A stretch of DNA of 64,000 bases, taken from the NCBI GenBank assembly GCA_948474755.1, contig CAOLHI010000024.1, positions 1,054,001 through 1,118,000 on the forward strand, given 5' to 3'. The notes below the pieces were generated by a model that was given only the letters and a program-made list of their open reading frames with translations, was not told where the DNA came from and searched no databases. Of this stretch, positions 44,825-56,463 are shown in pieces. This DNA is from Ctenosaura bakeri (taxonomy: Eukaryota > Chordata > Lepidosauria > Squamata > Iguanidae). The position numbers and the translations under genes were made by a program. Each line of letters opens with the position of its first letter. The stretch's first letter is position 1.

Positions 44825-44971
44825 GGCCATTTCTGCACTATGCTCTTACAGCATGATTATTCCACTTTCAACATTCTGTGGAATCCTAGAGTTTGCAAAC
44901 TGCAAACTCCAGGATTCTATAAGATGTTGAAAGTGAATAATTGAACTATAGAGTGTAGTGCAGAAATGGCC
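44825..44971. mobile_element. MITE family 2, copy e, exact CTA duplication
   Basis: 147 bp, the shortest copy: GGCCATTTCTGCACTA to TAGTGCAGAAATGGCC, flanked by CTA on both sides (44822-44824, 44972-44974). The two arms meet at GAGTTTGCAAACTGCAAACTC's centre with almost no spacer. Confidence 0.93.
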
Positions 44972-45127
44972 CTAATCTCCTTGCTTTATTTAGAATTGAA
45001 AATGCTGGTAAAGTGGAAGTAAAGTTTCAAAGACTGGCTGCCAGAAGTGCTGAATCCCCACCCCACATACACGCATTACCTTGCCTGTGGGACCTTATAA
45101 GTAGGAGTTAGATGTGGAAGAGGACTA

Positions 45128-45510
45128 AGTTATAGAATCATATAATCATAGAGCTGGAAAAGACCACAAGAGCCATTGAGTCCAACCCCATTCTGCCATG
45201 CAGGAATACACGATCAAAGCATTCCCAACAGATGGCTATCCAGCTTCTGTTTAAACACTTCCAAAGGAGACTCCACCACATTCTGAAGCATATTCCACTT
45301 CAAACTGCTCTTACCATCAGGAAATTCTTCCTAATTTTAAAAGGAATTTCTTTTCCTGATGTTTGAAGCCATTGCTCTATCCTCCATATGACATCCCTTC
45401 AAATATTTAAACATAGCTAACATGTTGCCTCTTAACCTTCTCTTGCCCAGACTAAACATACCCAGCTCCTTAAGCCGATCCTCACAGGGCATGGTTTTGA
45501 GGACAGGCTT
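45128..45510 (-). mobile_element. CR1 LINE 3' end, antisense
   Basis: Starts TATAGAATCATATAATCATA (the inverse of the CR1 terminal octamers), then GAGTCCAACCCCATTCTGCC, CTCCACCACATTCTGAAGCA and GAAATTCTTCCTAATTTTAA. It then runs through sequence encoding the ORF2 C-terminus, with stops. Compare the better-preserved copy at 58805. Confidence 0.88.
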
Positions 45511-46842
45511 GGGGAGCTGAGTAATTTATGTTTATAATTTATGTTTTGCTACCTCATTGTTAATTCCAAAGCAAATTAAGATTAGAAAGACAAATGAGAT
45601 TGGAAAAATAAGACAGATTTCCACTACAAAGAACTGCAGGTATTTATTATACAGGGAGAAAAAAAGCAGAGTTTGTAAGCAGCAAGTTAAAAGTAATGTA
45701 TAAGTGGTTACTGTTTTTTCCTCTCTTTTGTTGCAGCAAAGACACCATTAACTTCTATAATATGTAATAGCATTTTTTTTTATTTAACAAGTGGCATTAT
45801 CTAAGATCACCTGTTAAGGGCATTTTCAGAAAAAAAATTCAGATTTAATGATGTTCTCCTTTCAATCCCAACGGTATGAAAAAAGGAGTGAAAATATAAT
45901 GAGCAATGTAAAAAGTAACATTGACTGTTACTCTGTCCCCATCATGCAAATACAACATTAATCATGATGGGCTACTTTTAATTTTTTTTTTATGGGTTAC
46001 AGAAAGAATTCCTGTAAAAAAAAAAAATACCCAAACTCTGTTAAAAAAAAGAAAAAGGCAAGCTTCCAGTTAGACTCCAAGAAATGCCCCTTCCCCAGCT
46101 GTGTTTTTTGTCATGTGGCAATCTCTAAGCTTCACAAGGCCTCCTCTGATTAATTTTAATCTTTAGATCATACAGCAGCATGTGCCCTATCCAATTTTTT
46201 GGGGTACAGATCAAAGGAAAGGGATCTGATCAGTTATTTGGCCACATACATGAAGCTTGAACATCATAAGAATCTGATTCTTTGATGAGACACAGCTCAG
46301 TATGAGCTGCCAAAAAAAACCCAACCATAATCATTCAGAGCAGAGTTATAACAGGCATATAAAGTCAAAATGCTGACACAACCTGAGCTGTAATAACGAG
46401 AAACTATAGTAATGGGAGATTTAAAGGACACATTTTATTATGCCGTCCTAACATATGCGGTGATCAACCATAGTACTTAAGAGTTCCAGATCGTTGTAGA
46501 TGTTTTACACTGTGTGCTGAATCACACTCTTGGTTAATTCCCTCCCATCCTTTCTAAATACTCCCACCTTCCAGGCCTGAAAAAAAATGAATTAGCCCAA
46601 CAGTTTTATATTCTTGGTCTCGTGGTGCACTTCATAATCATTGGGAGGATACTGCACCTTCTACTCTTAATTGCTCTTGAGATGATATGAAAACTGGCAT
46701 GTAATCATTCTCTTTGTACTTTCAGAAGTGCTGAAGAATATAAGTTGCTGGGCAGTGTGTTGAAAGTGTATAGTAGGAAGAATGATAAGCTGAAGCATCT
46801 GCTGCTTATCAAGATAAAAAAATTTAATCTGCTTTTGTCTTA
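45511..46842. other. Unique AT-rich DNA
   Basis: Poly(A)/poly(T) runs near 45775, 45978 and 46015-46060. No gene is recognised. Confidence 0.5.
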
Positions 46843-47049
46843 GAATCATAAAATCGTAGAGTTGGAAGAGACCATAACAGCCATCAAGTCCAACCCCCTT
46901 CCATGCAGTAACACACACTCAAAGCACCATCAGCAAATGTCCAGCCTCTGTTTAAAAACCTCCAAAGAAGGTGATTCTACCACACTCCAAGGCAGCATAT
47001 TCCACTATTGAGTGGCTCTTACTATCAAGAAGTTCTTCCTGATGTCTTG
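46843..47049 (-). mobile_element. CR1 LINE 3' end, antisense, broken by a MITE
   Basis: AGAATCATAAAATCGTAGAG, GAGACCATAACAGCCATCAA, TCCAACCCCCTTCCATGCAG and AAGTTCTTCCTGATGTCTTG. The LINE stops abruptly at the target duplication of the family 2 MITE. Confidence 0.88.
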
Positions 47050-47229
47050 GGCCATTTCTGCACTAGACTGTTATAGCGGTATTATTCCACTTGCAACATC
47101 CTATGGAATCCAGGGGTTTGCAGTTTCAGGAGGGGCCAGCCGACCCCTCCCAAAACTGTAAATCCCAGGATTCCAGAGGATGTTGAAAGTGGAATCATCA
47201 TGCTATAACAGGCTACTGCGGAAATGTTT
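47050..47229. mobile_element. MITE family 2, copy f, in CR1
   Basis: 180 bp with TTG on both sides (47047-47049, 47230-47232). The right terminus has drifted (GCGGAAATGTTT). The spacer GGGGCCAGCCGACCCC is as in copy b. Confidence 0.88.
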
Positions 47230-48017
47230 TTGTTCAAAAAATTACTACTTAATCTTAATTCCCATCCGTTTTTTTTCTTTTAAAAAAACAATCTTAATAC
47301 TAGATTGTGCTCTGAAGAAACAGATTTTTAAAAAAAGACTACTGCTAAAAAATTAAAACCTCTTCTTAGTTTATAAAAGGAGGAAAACCTGGTACATCTT
47401 GGGATGGATTGAGCCAAGTGTGTGTGTGTAATAGAGGAGATATTTTCAATTTAATTCCAGGTCTTTTACATAGGATGATCCATTTTATTTAATCTTTCAG
47501 ATCAGAAAATTTGAATTCGTAATAATTGAAAATGCAAATCAGCAGAGATGTTTTTAAGTACTGTAGTTTGCATGTTATGGTGAGCAATGCAAAATCTTCA
47601 AATGACTTCTGTTGATGGAGTCTAAACACCTCTTCTTTCATGGACAGAAAGACACTCTCCAGCTTATGGTGATGTATGTATTGTTTAGAGACAGACCTAC
47701 TTCTCTATAATCAAATCTGTTTCTCTCCTTGGTACCTAAGTTTAGTATAAGCACCATGATTTTAATTGACACTGCCCGCAAGTTGTCTGTTACAGTTTTT
47801 GGAGTGAGTGTTAAGTTATATTTTGGGGAAGATAGGCATAGGGGCCCAGTGAAAGTGAACATTTTGGGTATCACAAAATGGAGCCATTATCAGCTTGAGA
47901 ATTGCAGCTGCCAAGCCATGCTTAAACCTAATAGGTGAGATGGGAGTGCTGGGTTCAATCTCATAATATTCAAAGCATCATATTATTTAAAGGGTAACAC
48001 ATTTATTTAAAGGGTAA
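47230..48017. other. Unique noncoding DNA
   Basis: A tandem pair of TATTTAAAGGGTAAC lies at about 47984-48016, immediately before the next SINE. Confidence 0.5.
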
Positions 48018-48210
48018 CGCATGGTGTAGTGGTCTGAGCATTGGACTGCAACCCTGGAGACCAGAGTTGAATTCCTGTTTAGCCATGGAAACCCACTGGG
48101 TACCCTTGGGCATGTCACATACTCTCAGCCCTAGAAAACCCCTTGATATGCTTGCCTTAGGATCACCATAAGTCAAAAGAACTTGAAGCCCACAACAACA
48201 ACAAACAAAA
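48018..48210 (+). mobile_element. Sauria-type tRNA SINE with internal deletion
   Basis: GCATGGTGTAGTGGTCTGAG, CTGGAGACCAGAGTTGAATT, TAGCCATGGAAACCCACTGG, then a jump from CTCTCAGCCC to AGAAAACCCCTTG. The GAACAAATCTTGCCA block is missing. The tail is CTTGAAGCCCACAACAACAA. Confidence 0.88.
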
Positions 48211-49620
48211 CATTTCCTCACTAATTTTTATCTTATCTTAGCTTATCATTTCCATATTTAGCACTATTCTTCCCCCAATTCTTTTGAACATCTACGTGTA
48301 CAAGCAGTTCTAGACTGTACTATAATGCTTGTAAATGGACTTTTTCACCTACAAATAAATTTAATAGGTGTAATTTTTCACAACACTACTTGCATATTTG
48401 TGAGGAGCCTCCCACTTGAAAATTCCAGCTCTATGCTAGTGTCAGATGTCATTTTGATTCTTGGAGTTATGTTTAGCTATCATCTGGAGATAGTTTATAA
48501 GCACTAGAGGTAGCTTGCCATTTTTACTGTTGAGCTGACTAGCCACAAATAGTTTATACTTCTAATGCTTTTTTTCCCCACCCATTTTTTTGTACTTTTC
48601 ATAACCTCTGTAATTTATTTTCCTCTAAATTGCAAGCACCAGAACGTGCTTTGCAACTAGATGTTGAAAGAAAGTTTAGTTTGTGCTATTTTCACAAGCA
48701 ATGCTTCAATAAAGTCATGTATTTTCCACATCAGCGATCTACGTAGTGTTGTACTTGTGACAGTGAAGTCCCTGACATTGATTAGCTGAGCTAGCATGAT
48801 GGTTCAGAAAGTTCAGCTGCTCAGGGAATATAGCAGTTTGCAGAAAAGCTTCTGTGACAGAAAGGAACATAGTTGATTCAGTTGGTTTTAAATCCTGCAC
48901 ATGGTGGTAGAAGTAGGGAGAGGGATGATAGCTGGAAACTGGCAATACATTAAGAGACTTGTGTCCCAAGGGCAAGGAGGCTGAAGAAGGGTACTGCCTT
49001 GACAATGACTGAGAAAAAAGGAGGTGAAAAAAGAGTGGCTGTAGGAAAAAGGCAAGAAACTGAAGTGAGAAGGGTCTAATTGGAGGATGTTAAAAATAAA
49101 CCCCCTACAGATGAATAGGAGCCGTATGTTGATACAGGGATCCAGAGGAATGCTACAGTAGCAGTAGCAATAATAGTAGTTATTCAGACTCGAGAGACTG
49201 AGGAAGTAAGGGAGAGGGAGAGAGAGATGTTAATGAACAGAAAAGCAGGTGGAGCTAAGAAAGACACGCATTTGTTGGAGACATGAATTCAAAGCAAAAT
49301 GGCAAGGAGGAACTAAATCTGGGTCAAAAGTACAGATAGGGCATAGAAACAGATGGAGCTGTGCTCTATGAACAAGAAAGAAATGAAGATGCAGGAGAGA
49401 AGAGTGTAAGGCTGGATAGGTCTAGAGTCTCTACCTGGGGAATTTGCCAGCTGTGGCTTTCTGCTGTCACTGCAGTCTTCTGATCTGAAACATGAAAAAG
49501 GCGACAAAAGCCAAGAAGCAAGTGAGGGATGATTTTTACATACTTTGATTTGAACAAGCCAGCAGTTTATTTGGTTGCAAGCTTTTACTTCAAAAGTAAT
49601 GCCGTTATTGGCTAGAAAGC
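48211..49620. other. Mostly unique DNA
   Basis: A short minus-strand segment (about 49438-49487) has ATGTTTCAG before and CCCCAGGTAGAG after it, but it is only 50 bp. The 88-codon minus frame at 48739-49005 has no known domain. The 8 bases TAGAAAGC at 49613-49620 flank the next element. Confidence 0.45.
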
Positions 49621-49730
49621 AGAGCCTAAAAATGTAACTTTCTTAGACTATAATGCCCCAAATCTCAGTCAGCATGTTGGTTGGGGGTTCTGGAATTATA
49701 GTTCAAAAAAGTAATTTTTTCAAGCTCACC
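49621..49730. mobile_element. hAT-type palindromic MITE with exact 8-bp duplication
   Basis: TAGAAAGC lies on both sides (49613-49620, 49731-49738) of a 110-bp element with arms AAAATGTAACTTTCTTAGAC and GTTCAAAAAAGTAATTTTTT. This establishes the AAAAGTAACTTTTCCAAGC class as hAT-like. Confidence 0.85.
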
Positions 49731-49738
49731 TAGAAAGC

Positions 49739-50199
49739 ATGATCAATGTAGAAATCTGTTGACACATTAACAGCAGTTGTGCTAGTTGTCTAGAAGAAAA
49801 TAGAACTGGAAAAATCTTCCAGAAAATTTAGCAGTGCTCTAAATAATATTACCTGATCTAACATGTCTGGTTTAAATGTCATATTCAAATACTTTCAAAG
49901 CTTTATGTGGAAATTATTTTACTGGAACATTTGTAATAATGTACAGATTACTTTTCTTATAATTAACAAAAAATATTTACCTTTGAAAGAACAATTTTTA
50001 AAGGATAGATTCCTAAAGTGAGCTGTACCTGATTTATCTTTTATCAAATGTGGAAGGACAGACACCACGACCAGCACCTCCAGGAGTCTTTGAAGGGCTG
50101 AACACACCCCATTACACCCATTCCTGCCAAAAGAAATCAATGTTCCCACAAAAACAAATCTGTTTGCTCTAAAAAGCCTTCTGGGGGGCATGGGAGCAT
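49739..50199. other. Unique noncoding DNA
   Basis: Nothing recognised. Confidence 0.5.
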
Positions 50200-50364
50200 T
50201 TTCACTGTGTTTTTGAGCCTTCCTAGAAGTGAGTGGAAGTCACTTATGGTTCAGTTCTCATTTCAGAAAAGTCCCTCTTGAGCCTACATTGGCCTAAAAT
50301 GTTGTAGAAATACACCCAACACACCAGAAAGGGCATTTAGGGGCAAAGACTTTTTTAAAAAGCT

Positions 50365-50402
<38 letters not shown>

Positions 50403-50425
50403 TCTCTCCCTCTCCCTCTCCCCCT
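50365..50425. repeat. (CT)n microsatellite with CCCTCT extension
   Basis: About 17 CT units, then CCCTCTCTC variants. Confidence 0.95.
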
Positions 50426-50455
50426 GTCTTTCTGGGGGCTCCAAGAGGCCTCTCA

Positions 50456-50629
50456 AGCCATTTCCGCACTAGACTTTTATAGCACAATGATTCCACTTTC
50501 AACCTCCTTCAATGAATCCTGGGGTTTGCAGTTTCGGGAAGGGCCCCTCCAGAAACTGCAAACCCCAGGAATCCATAGGATGTTTCAAGTGGAATCATAG
50601 CGCTATAAAAGCCTAGTGTGGAAATGCCC
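50456..50629. mobile_element. MITE family 2, copy g
   Basis: 174 bp, AGCCATTTCCGCACTAGA to TAGTGTGGAAATGCCC, flanked by TCA/CCA. It lies inside the hAT-like element, so it is younger than it. Confidence 0.88.
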
Positions 50630-50787
50630 CCAGTGTCGTATCAATGCCCTCCCCCATGCCCCTAGAGAGCATCTGGGGGTATTTTGAAACAAAAAAAAAA
50701 AGAGTTAATTTTTTAAAATTTTTATCTGATCCCTAGGAGGCCCTGGGGGCTGTATATGGCCCATGGGCTGCACTTTGCTCACCCCTG

Positions 50788-51669
50788 TCTTATATCAAGT
50801 TTTGCTTCCTTTTGCTTCCTCCCTTGAAAGCTAAACCTACCCACTCTCTGTATTACTTATCAGATCCATTTCACACTGAGAAAAATCTGATTTAGTACAA
50901 TTACTTGAACATTCTGTTTCACTAAATTATGAATGTGGCTCTGTGGGCACAGTCAACTTATCACATTTTGTCTTGCTTATTTGTACTTATGACTGAGATG
51001 CAAGAAATTTTGTGAAACAGAAACAAGCTTAGCAAAGCTTTCATTTATTAGTCTGTTCCCCTGAGCACTAAGGACTGTCAAAGTTTTATTGCCCTTAGAA
51101 GAGTCACTAGAGGGTCATGTCCTATATTTAATCCATTAAACATGGTTGGTTGCAGTACAACAGTCCAGACAACTATGGGTGAATCCAGATTTATACATGG
51201 TGTGGAATTTTTTTCATGGAAAGTGATAGCATCAGAATATTTTCCACCTTATATCTCTGATATACTAATACTAATAGTAATGTATTAACATTAACACCAG
51301 TGTATGTGAATGTTACATGACAAGTAAAGAGATTGCATTTTAAAAAAAAACTACAAGGAAATGTTACTAGTGCTCATGGTGCAGCATACATATGCAGATT
51401 AGCTTTAAACTACCCACTCTTTTACAAATTTGTAGCACACTCTGAAACTACTGAGAATGATCTGTGAACCTCTTTAAGAAGTGAGAATTTCTAAGGTTCA
51501 TTGTGGGGAACCCAAGGTGAGATTGATCGTACTGGAATGGAGTCTCTGAACTTGTGGCTTTTCAGTTCCTCTTAGACTGCACTTTGTTCATCCGTCTTTC
51601 TTGGCTAGTATTCATGGTTAGGCTGACAGAAGTTGCAATGCAACAATCTCTGGAGGTCCTTGTTTTTAT
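50788..51669. other. Unique AT-rich DNA
   Basis: Nothing recognised. Confidence 0.5.
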
Positions 51670-51828
51670 TATTGTTGTTGTTCTCTGTACTTTCAGGTCA
51701 TTCCAAGTTATGGCAACCCTATACAGAATTCCCTTGGCAAGATTTATTCAGAAGGGGTTTCCTTTGCCTTCCTGTGAGTCTGAGAGAGTGTGACTTGTCC
51801 AAGATCACCCAGTAGGTTTCACCCTGAT
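51670..51828 (-). mobile_element. Sauria-type tRNA SINE, antisense, 5'-truncated
   Basis: TTGTTGTTGTTCTCTGTACT tail, AGTTATGGCAACCCTATACA, TTGGCAAGATTTATTCAGAA, GGGGTTTCCTTTGCCTTCCT and GTGTGACTTGTCCAAGATCA are the inverse of the SINE body. Confidence 0.8.
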
Positions 51829-54800
51829 TTAGATAGTCTGCCTATAACAGGCAACATAAATAGCAGCTATCTCCATAATTTCTTACTGAACATGAACAGC
51901 AAAACAGAGATGAAAAGGGACAGCAAATATACCTGCCTCACCAGCTATTCTCAAAGATGTTTAAAAATCATAGATCTGTAAATTTGATCATCAAAATGAA
52001 AATCATAAGAAAAATAGAGAATAATAAAAGAAAAAGGTTATCCTTGGATGCATTTTTGAAGCTTTGATCTCTAGAAGATTCCCAAGGTTTTTGTTTACTT
52101 GTGCAAGGTTGAACTTCTCTTCTCTTTTTGTAACGTGTGAACCGATCCCTGTTCTTCCCATGTTATTTCTGCCTCTGTACCAAATTTTCTGTTAAAGAAG
52201 TAGTGCCATGGAACACATCTCTACTTCGTTAACTGACGTATTCTTGTACAGCATTTGACAGTGATAAATAATGATAGGAAATATAACACAGGTTGCAATT
52301 TGTTCAAAGCTATAACTGTATCCAGTGATACTCAACAGGATATACAAACATCAAAATAGGGAAACAATGCCTAAAAATATTTTAGCTTCCATTTTTCATG
52401 AAGTTATCAGTGGGTCTTTAAGAGAGATCCTCTTCCTGCAGTGTTAAGTCTGCCCACACAGTTGCTGGTTCTGTTCCAAACATTACCTACGCTGTGTTTG
52501 AAATAACTGCACATCATTATAAAGTGGCAGGCAGAATAACAGAATACTGATGAGCTGCAGCAACAGGCGGCAAGATCTGTTCAGCAGGAAGGATTCTTCC
52601 CATGAACATATGCTCAAGCAACATTATTAAGGTAGAGGAAAACATTGTTGGCTGTGATATAAGACTATCTCTTCCCCAACTTCTAAACTCTCTGAAGAGA
52701 GACCCATCTTTCCCTTCACTGGCTCTGTGGCAGTTTTTGTCTTTAACAACTGTGAGCAAAGGGGAGTGGGAGAGAAAGAGTCAGTTCAGCTTAATCCTTA
52801 ATCCTCCTTGATTCACGTATTAACTTTGCGGCACTGCAGATCCCTTTCAGATGTTGTATAAACCTGTCATGTTTATTTTTGTGCGGTTAGCATTCACTTT
52901 TTTTATTCATAGGAGGCCTTACAGCAGAAACATTCTGAAGCTGGTGAAAAGACTTCAGAATGGTTTCCTTCCTATTACAAGTCTAATTTAAACAAGATAA
53001 TATTTTTGGTCTTTCTGCCATTGAGAACTCTTGGATGGCTAGGGGAAAGAGTGATAAGGATGATAATTCATGAAAAGGTAGCTACAACCAGAGCCAGGTG
53101 AGACAGCTGTACTGGTTACCAAGTACTGCTAGAAAGGAGAAGAGCAGCCACCCTTAGCAGCTGTCTATTTGATCACCATTCTGTTCCTTAAGCTCTTGAA
53201 GAACAATAAATCTGCTAGTTTCAAATCCAGCATGATCTCTTGGCTGTTTTCAGGCTGTGATGTGAGAGCAGGGCCAAGAGGTGCAGAGAAGCAAGTCAGT
53301 GAAGCAAAAGCCCTTGTTGGTGTCACTGCCAGCTCTCATCCACCTAAGCAATCTTTTCCGTTCTAGAGCAGAGCACCCCATCCCTTCATCACTAAGCCTT
53401 CTGCCTCTGTCTAGGAGACTTCTTTTTCCTTTTTTTCTGGAAATGGACAGAAAAAAGAGAGATCTTCAGTAAACCTTACTGTCTACCTGGCTTCTCCAGG
53501 CCTCTTCTTGGTGGGTTGGGTTAGTCTAGAAAAGACACGTGAGTTGTAAATCAGCCTTTGAACCTGGGTCACTTCAGATGCAGGGATGGCCCAGAAGTTT
53601 TGTTATGAATGTCTCTGGAAGAGCTGGAGCTCCTCAGTGGGGTGTAACGCTGTGAGGCGGATGATGTGTGGAGCGTGTGGTGTCCTGTTTCAGTTTCTTT
53701 TGCAAGAGTTTGGTTACATTTGAATAACTAGAATATAATGAAGGGACAATAATAAAGCTATTGTTTCTTGTTATATACAGTACCAGCTACAGATCTCCAT
53801 TTAAAATATGGATGGCGACCTAATCAAAATTTAGCTATACCTCTTTGACAGCAGACTAAATTTACAAGTGGCAGGTTCCAGGAGGCAGCCATTTCCCCTG
53901 AACCCTTAACCACTTCCCTCCATTAGAGAGCTCTGTGCACCATATGACCTGTCTCTCACCCCCTAAATAACCCTACTTCCCTCTGGTCCAGTGGCGGACA
54001 TTGTCCTGTCATCGTTGCTGTAGCAAGACTGAACTATGGGTCCAGTCAGATTCTGTCCACAAAATGCAGGGTGAGGTGGCTTTCTGTCCTTTGCCGATAG
54101 CAGCAAACCGTTCCTGCTTTTGAGACAATAACTGCAACCAGAGGCAATGACTCCTGCAAATTTCATGTTGTGCTAGATAATGATGTTAGCTAGGTCCCAC
54201 AGGAGAGCACATACTCTGCAGGGGAAATGTGTTTAGTGCTGCTTTTCTAGTAGTCCATGGATGTCAGCTCATTTTAAAGTCTAGATGAAAGCAAGGGGGG
54301 GGAAGATGAAAAGAAAAATCACCCATCTGTTTGTAAGTGGGGACTCATGACCTTTTCTTCCAAGTTCCTTGTGTCCAGGGATGCAGGGGAAAATGGCAGG
54401 CATTTTGCTGTCATGGGATTGTGTGCCTTTACAGAGCAAACACAAGAAAGTACTTGATAAGTGTTTTTAAAAATCTATTCTTTGTTACATTATATTGGAT
54501 TAAATCACATTGAGTGACCTATTAGGGTTTCTTTTAAAATAGCAGGCTTAAAACAAAATATACATTCAGTACATACAATCTGCAGTTCTCAGTTACATTT
54601 GAGAGGTGGAGGAAATTGAGTGCTCTCACTAGGTAGAGGACTAAGGGTCTCTGGGAGGTTGTGCCTCTTTAGCTCCAAGCAAGATAACCATAGCAAGGGG
54701 AAGATCAGCTTCATCCCAGCTGAGGCAATGGCAGGGCTTTCTTTCTCTGCTTCATCCCTGACAGAATACTGTATGCTGTAATTGTTGGTTATCCTCTGAT

Positions 54801-55296
54801 TGCACTAGTGAGAAGGAAGGTCACTCTGGCCTTTTTCACCATGAAGGGAAATGAAGGATGACTGCGTGATTACCACCACTTTCATCCCAGGAAGAACAGA
54901 AGCAAGGAAAGGTCAGTCAGGCTGACACAGGATGTAAATATCTGTTAACATCTCCATTCCGACTTTTTTCAAACTGATCTTGATCCTCTACCACAATGAT
55001 GCATTCTGTTCTTCTAGATCTTATTTAATTTGTTCAGCATTAGATACTCTGTAACATTGTCTTATTTTATGTGTATTCATTGCTTGCCATCATCTTCAAT
55101 TTTAACTGTGAAAAGCAGCATAAAAGTATAACATAAACTATTTTATAGTTGTTTACAAGTTAGCCAACTACTAAAACATGTATGTGCATGCAGAAACATT
55201 AGTACAAGAAACCAGGGAAGATAGTAGATACTTAGGCAACAATTACAGAAAAAAGAGGAAGTCGAAGAAGAGATCCACTTCAGTTAGTGTTAATTA
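51829..55296. other. 3.5 kb of unique noncoding DNA
   Basis: No recognised transposon, gene or RNA. Some frames (52517-52759 minus, 53169-53366 plus, 53963-54166 minus) are 65-80 codons, without domains. 53243-53366 follows a fair acceptor (GGCTGTTTTCAG) but has no donor. Confidence 0.45.
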
Positions 55297-55994
55297 TAGT
55301 CCTCCTTCCACATTCACAGGTTTGACTTTCACAAATTTGATTATTCGTGAAATGCCCCTTTCTCTTTCCCCTGTTCTCCCGCTCCCATTCCCTGGCCTTT
55401 TGCCCAGACACAGGGAGGGAGAAAGACCTTTGCTCCCCTGCCCATCACCCATGTGGGCACGCTGACAGTAGCGAGGAGGACAGTGCAAGGGGAAGATCTT
55501 CACTCCTCTATACTCTCCCACCCATGTGGGCATGCTGGCAGCAGTGGGCAGGAGAGTGCAGAGGGAAAGATCTTTGCTCTTCTGCACTCCCCTGCCCGTC
55601 ACCCACATGGTGTGTAGAAAGAAAGGCATGCGTGTGAGTGACAGGCAGGAGAGTGCAGGAGGAGACATCTTTGTGCTCTCCTGTCCATCAGCCTCATGGA
55701 AAAAATGAAGGGCGTGCAAACGATGGGCATGATAGCACGGGGAAAATACCTTCCTTCTCCTTCACTCTCTTGCTTGTTGTGGGAGTGCAAAAACAAGGCA
55801 AGGCATAGGGGCAACAGGCAGGAGACTGGAGGAGGGAAGGTTTTTCCCCCTGCACTTTTCTGTTTTTTCCCTGGGCCGACAGCAGCAGAAAGAATGAGGG
55901 AGGGGGAGTGCTCACAATGGGGGGGTATTTGCGATCTTTTGACTTTCAGAAGGGTTCTGTGCTGCTAATCCGCACAAATGTGGAGGGCCTACTG
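55297..55994. mobile_element. Tigger/pogo-like element with minisatellite core
   Basis: Flanked by TA (55295-55296, 55995-55996). The left TAGTCCTCCTTCCACATTC, then CAGGTTTGACTTTCACAAAT, and the right AATGTGGAGGGCCTACTG are inverse. The core is a degenerate array of roughly 95-110 bp units with CTCCCCTGCCCATCACCCAT and GCAGGAGAGTGCAGAGGG-type motifs. The 698-bp element encodes no transposase. Frames up to 141 codons here are artefacts of the array. Confidence 0.8.
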
Positions 55995-56242
55995 TATATA
56001 AGACAAAGAGATGTTTATGCATACACATTTGTATATGCAGTCCAAGTATCCCAGTGGATGCCTGTGAGAACTTGGCAGTTGTAACATGCATGTTCAATTA
56101 TGGAGAGAGCAGAGAAATCTTCAATTCATTTAATAACACAAGGTGGAAATTTGTCTTTCCATTGCTTGGAGATTTTATTTTCTTGAAGGGAACGCTCTCA
56201 TGACTGATTTCAACAGATCATTTGACAGTTTCTAAATAACCT

Positions 56243-56463
56243 AAAGGCACCCTATCCCATCCAATCTTAAAAGCTAAACAAGGTTGGATCTGCTTAGTAC
56301 TTGAGTGGGAGACCACAAAGCAATACAAAGTGCTGTAGGCTATATTTCAGAGGAAGAAACTGGTAAAACCACCTCTTGAGTATTCCTTGCCTACGAAAAC
56401 TCTATAGAAATTCATGGGGTCGCAATATGATGACAGGAGACTTGAAGGCACATACATACATAT
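56243..56463 (+). mobile_element. 5S-rRNA-derived SINE, most complete copy
   Basis: CCCATCCAATCTTAAAAGCT, AAACAAGGTTGGATCTGCTT, AGTACTTGAGTGGGAGACC and AAGTGCTGTAGGCT track 5S rRNA from about a quarter of the way in to its 3' end. The body TTCCTTGCCTACGAAAACTC and tail GGAGACTTGAAGGCACATAC follow. The internal control region is recognisable (AGCTAAACAAGG box A; GAGTGGGAGACC box C). Confidence 0.85.

Larger units (their letters stand above)
50200..50787 (-). mobile_element. hAT-like element, interrupted copy
   Basis: Right end on the minus strand: CAGGGGTGAGCAAAGTGCAG, then CCCATGGGCC. Internal homology to the element ending at 18423 (TTGGCCTAAAATGTTGTAGA, CCAACACACCAG). It is interrupted by a CT microsatellite and a family 2 MITE. 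The left boundary is approximate and no 8-bp duplication was found. Confidence 0.6.

Noticed and set aside
49438..49487. 50-bp minus-strand microexon-like segment
   Set aside because: Acceptor is fair but the donor GTAGAG is poor and the length carries no coding signal.
55294..55719. 141-codon minus-strand frame with repeated peptide blocks
   Set aside because: The periodic peptide reflects the minisatellite core of the Tigger-like element.
56243..56345. Functional 5S rRNA gene
   Set aside because: The first part of 5S is missing or degraded and a retroposon tail follows; it is a SINE head.
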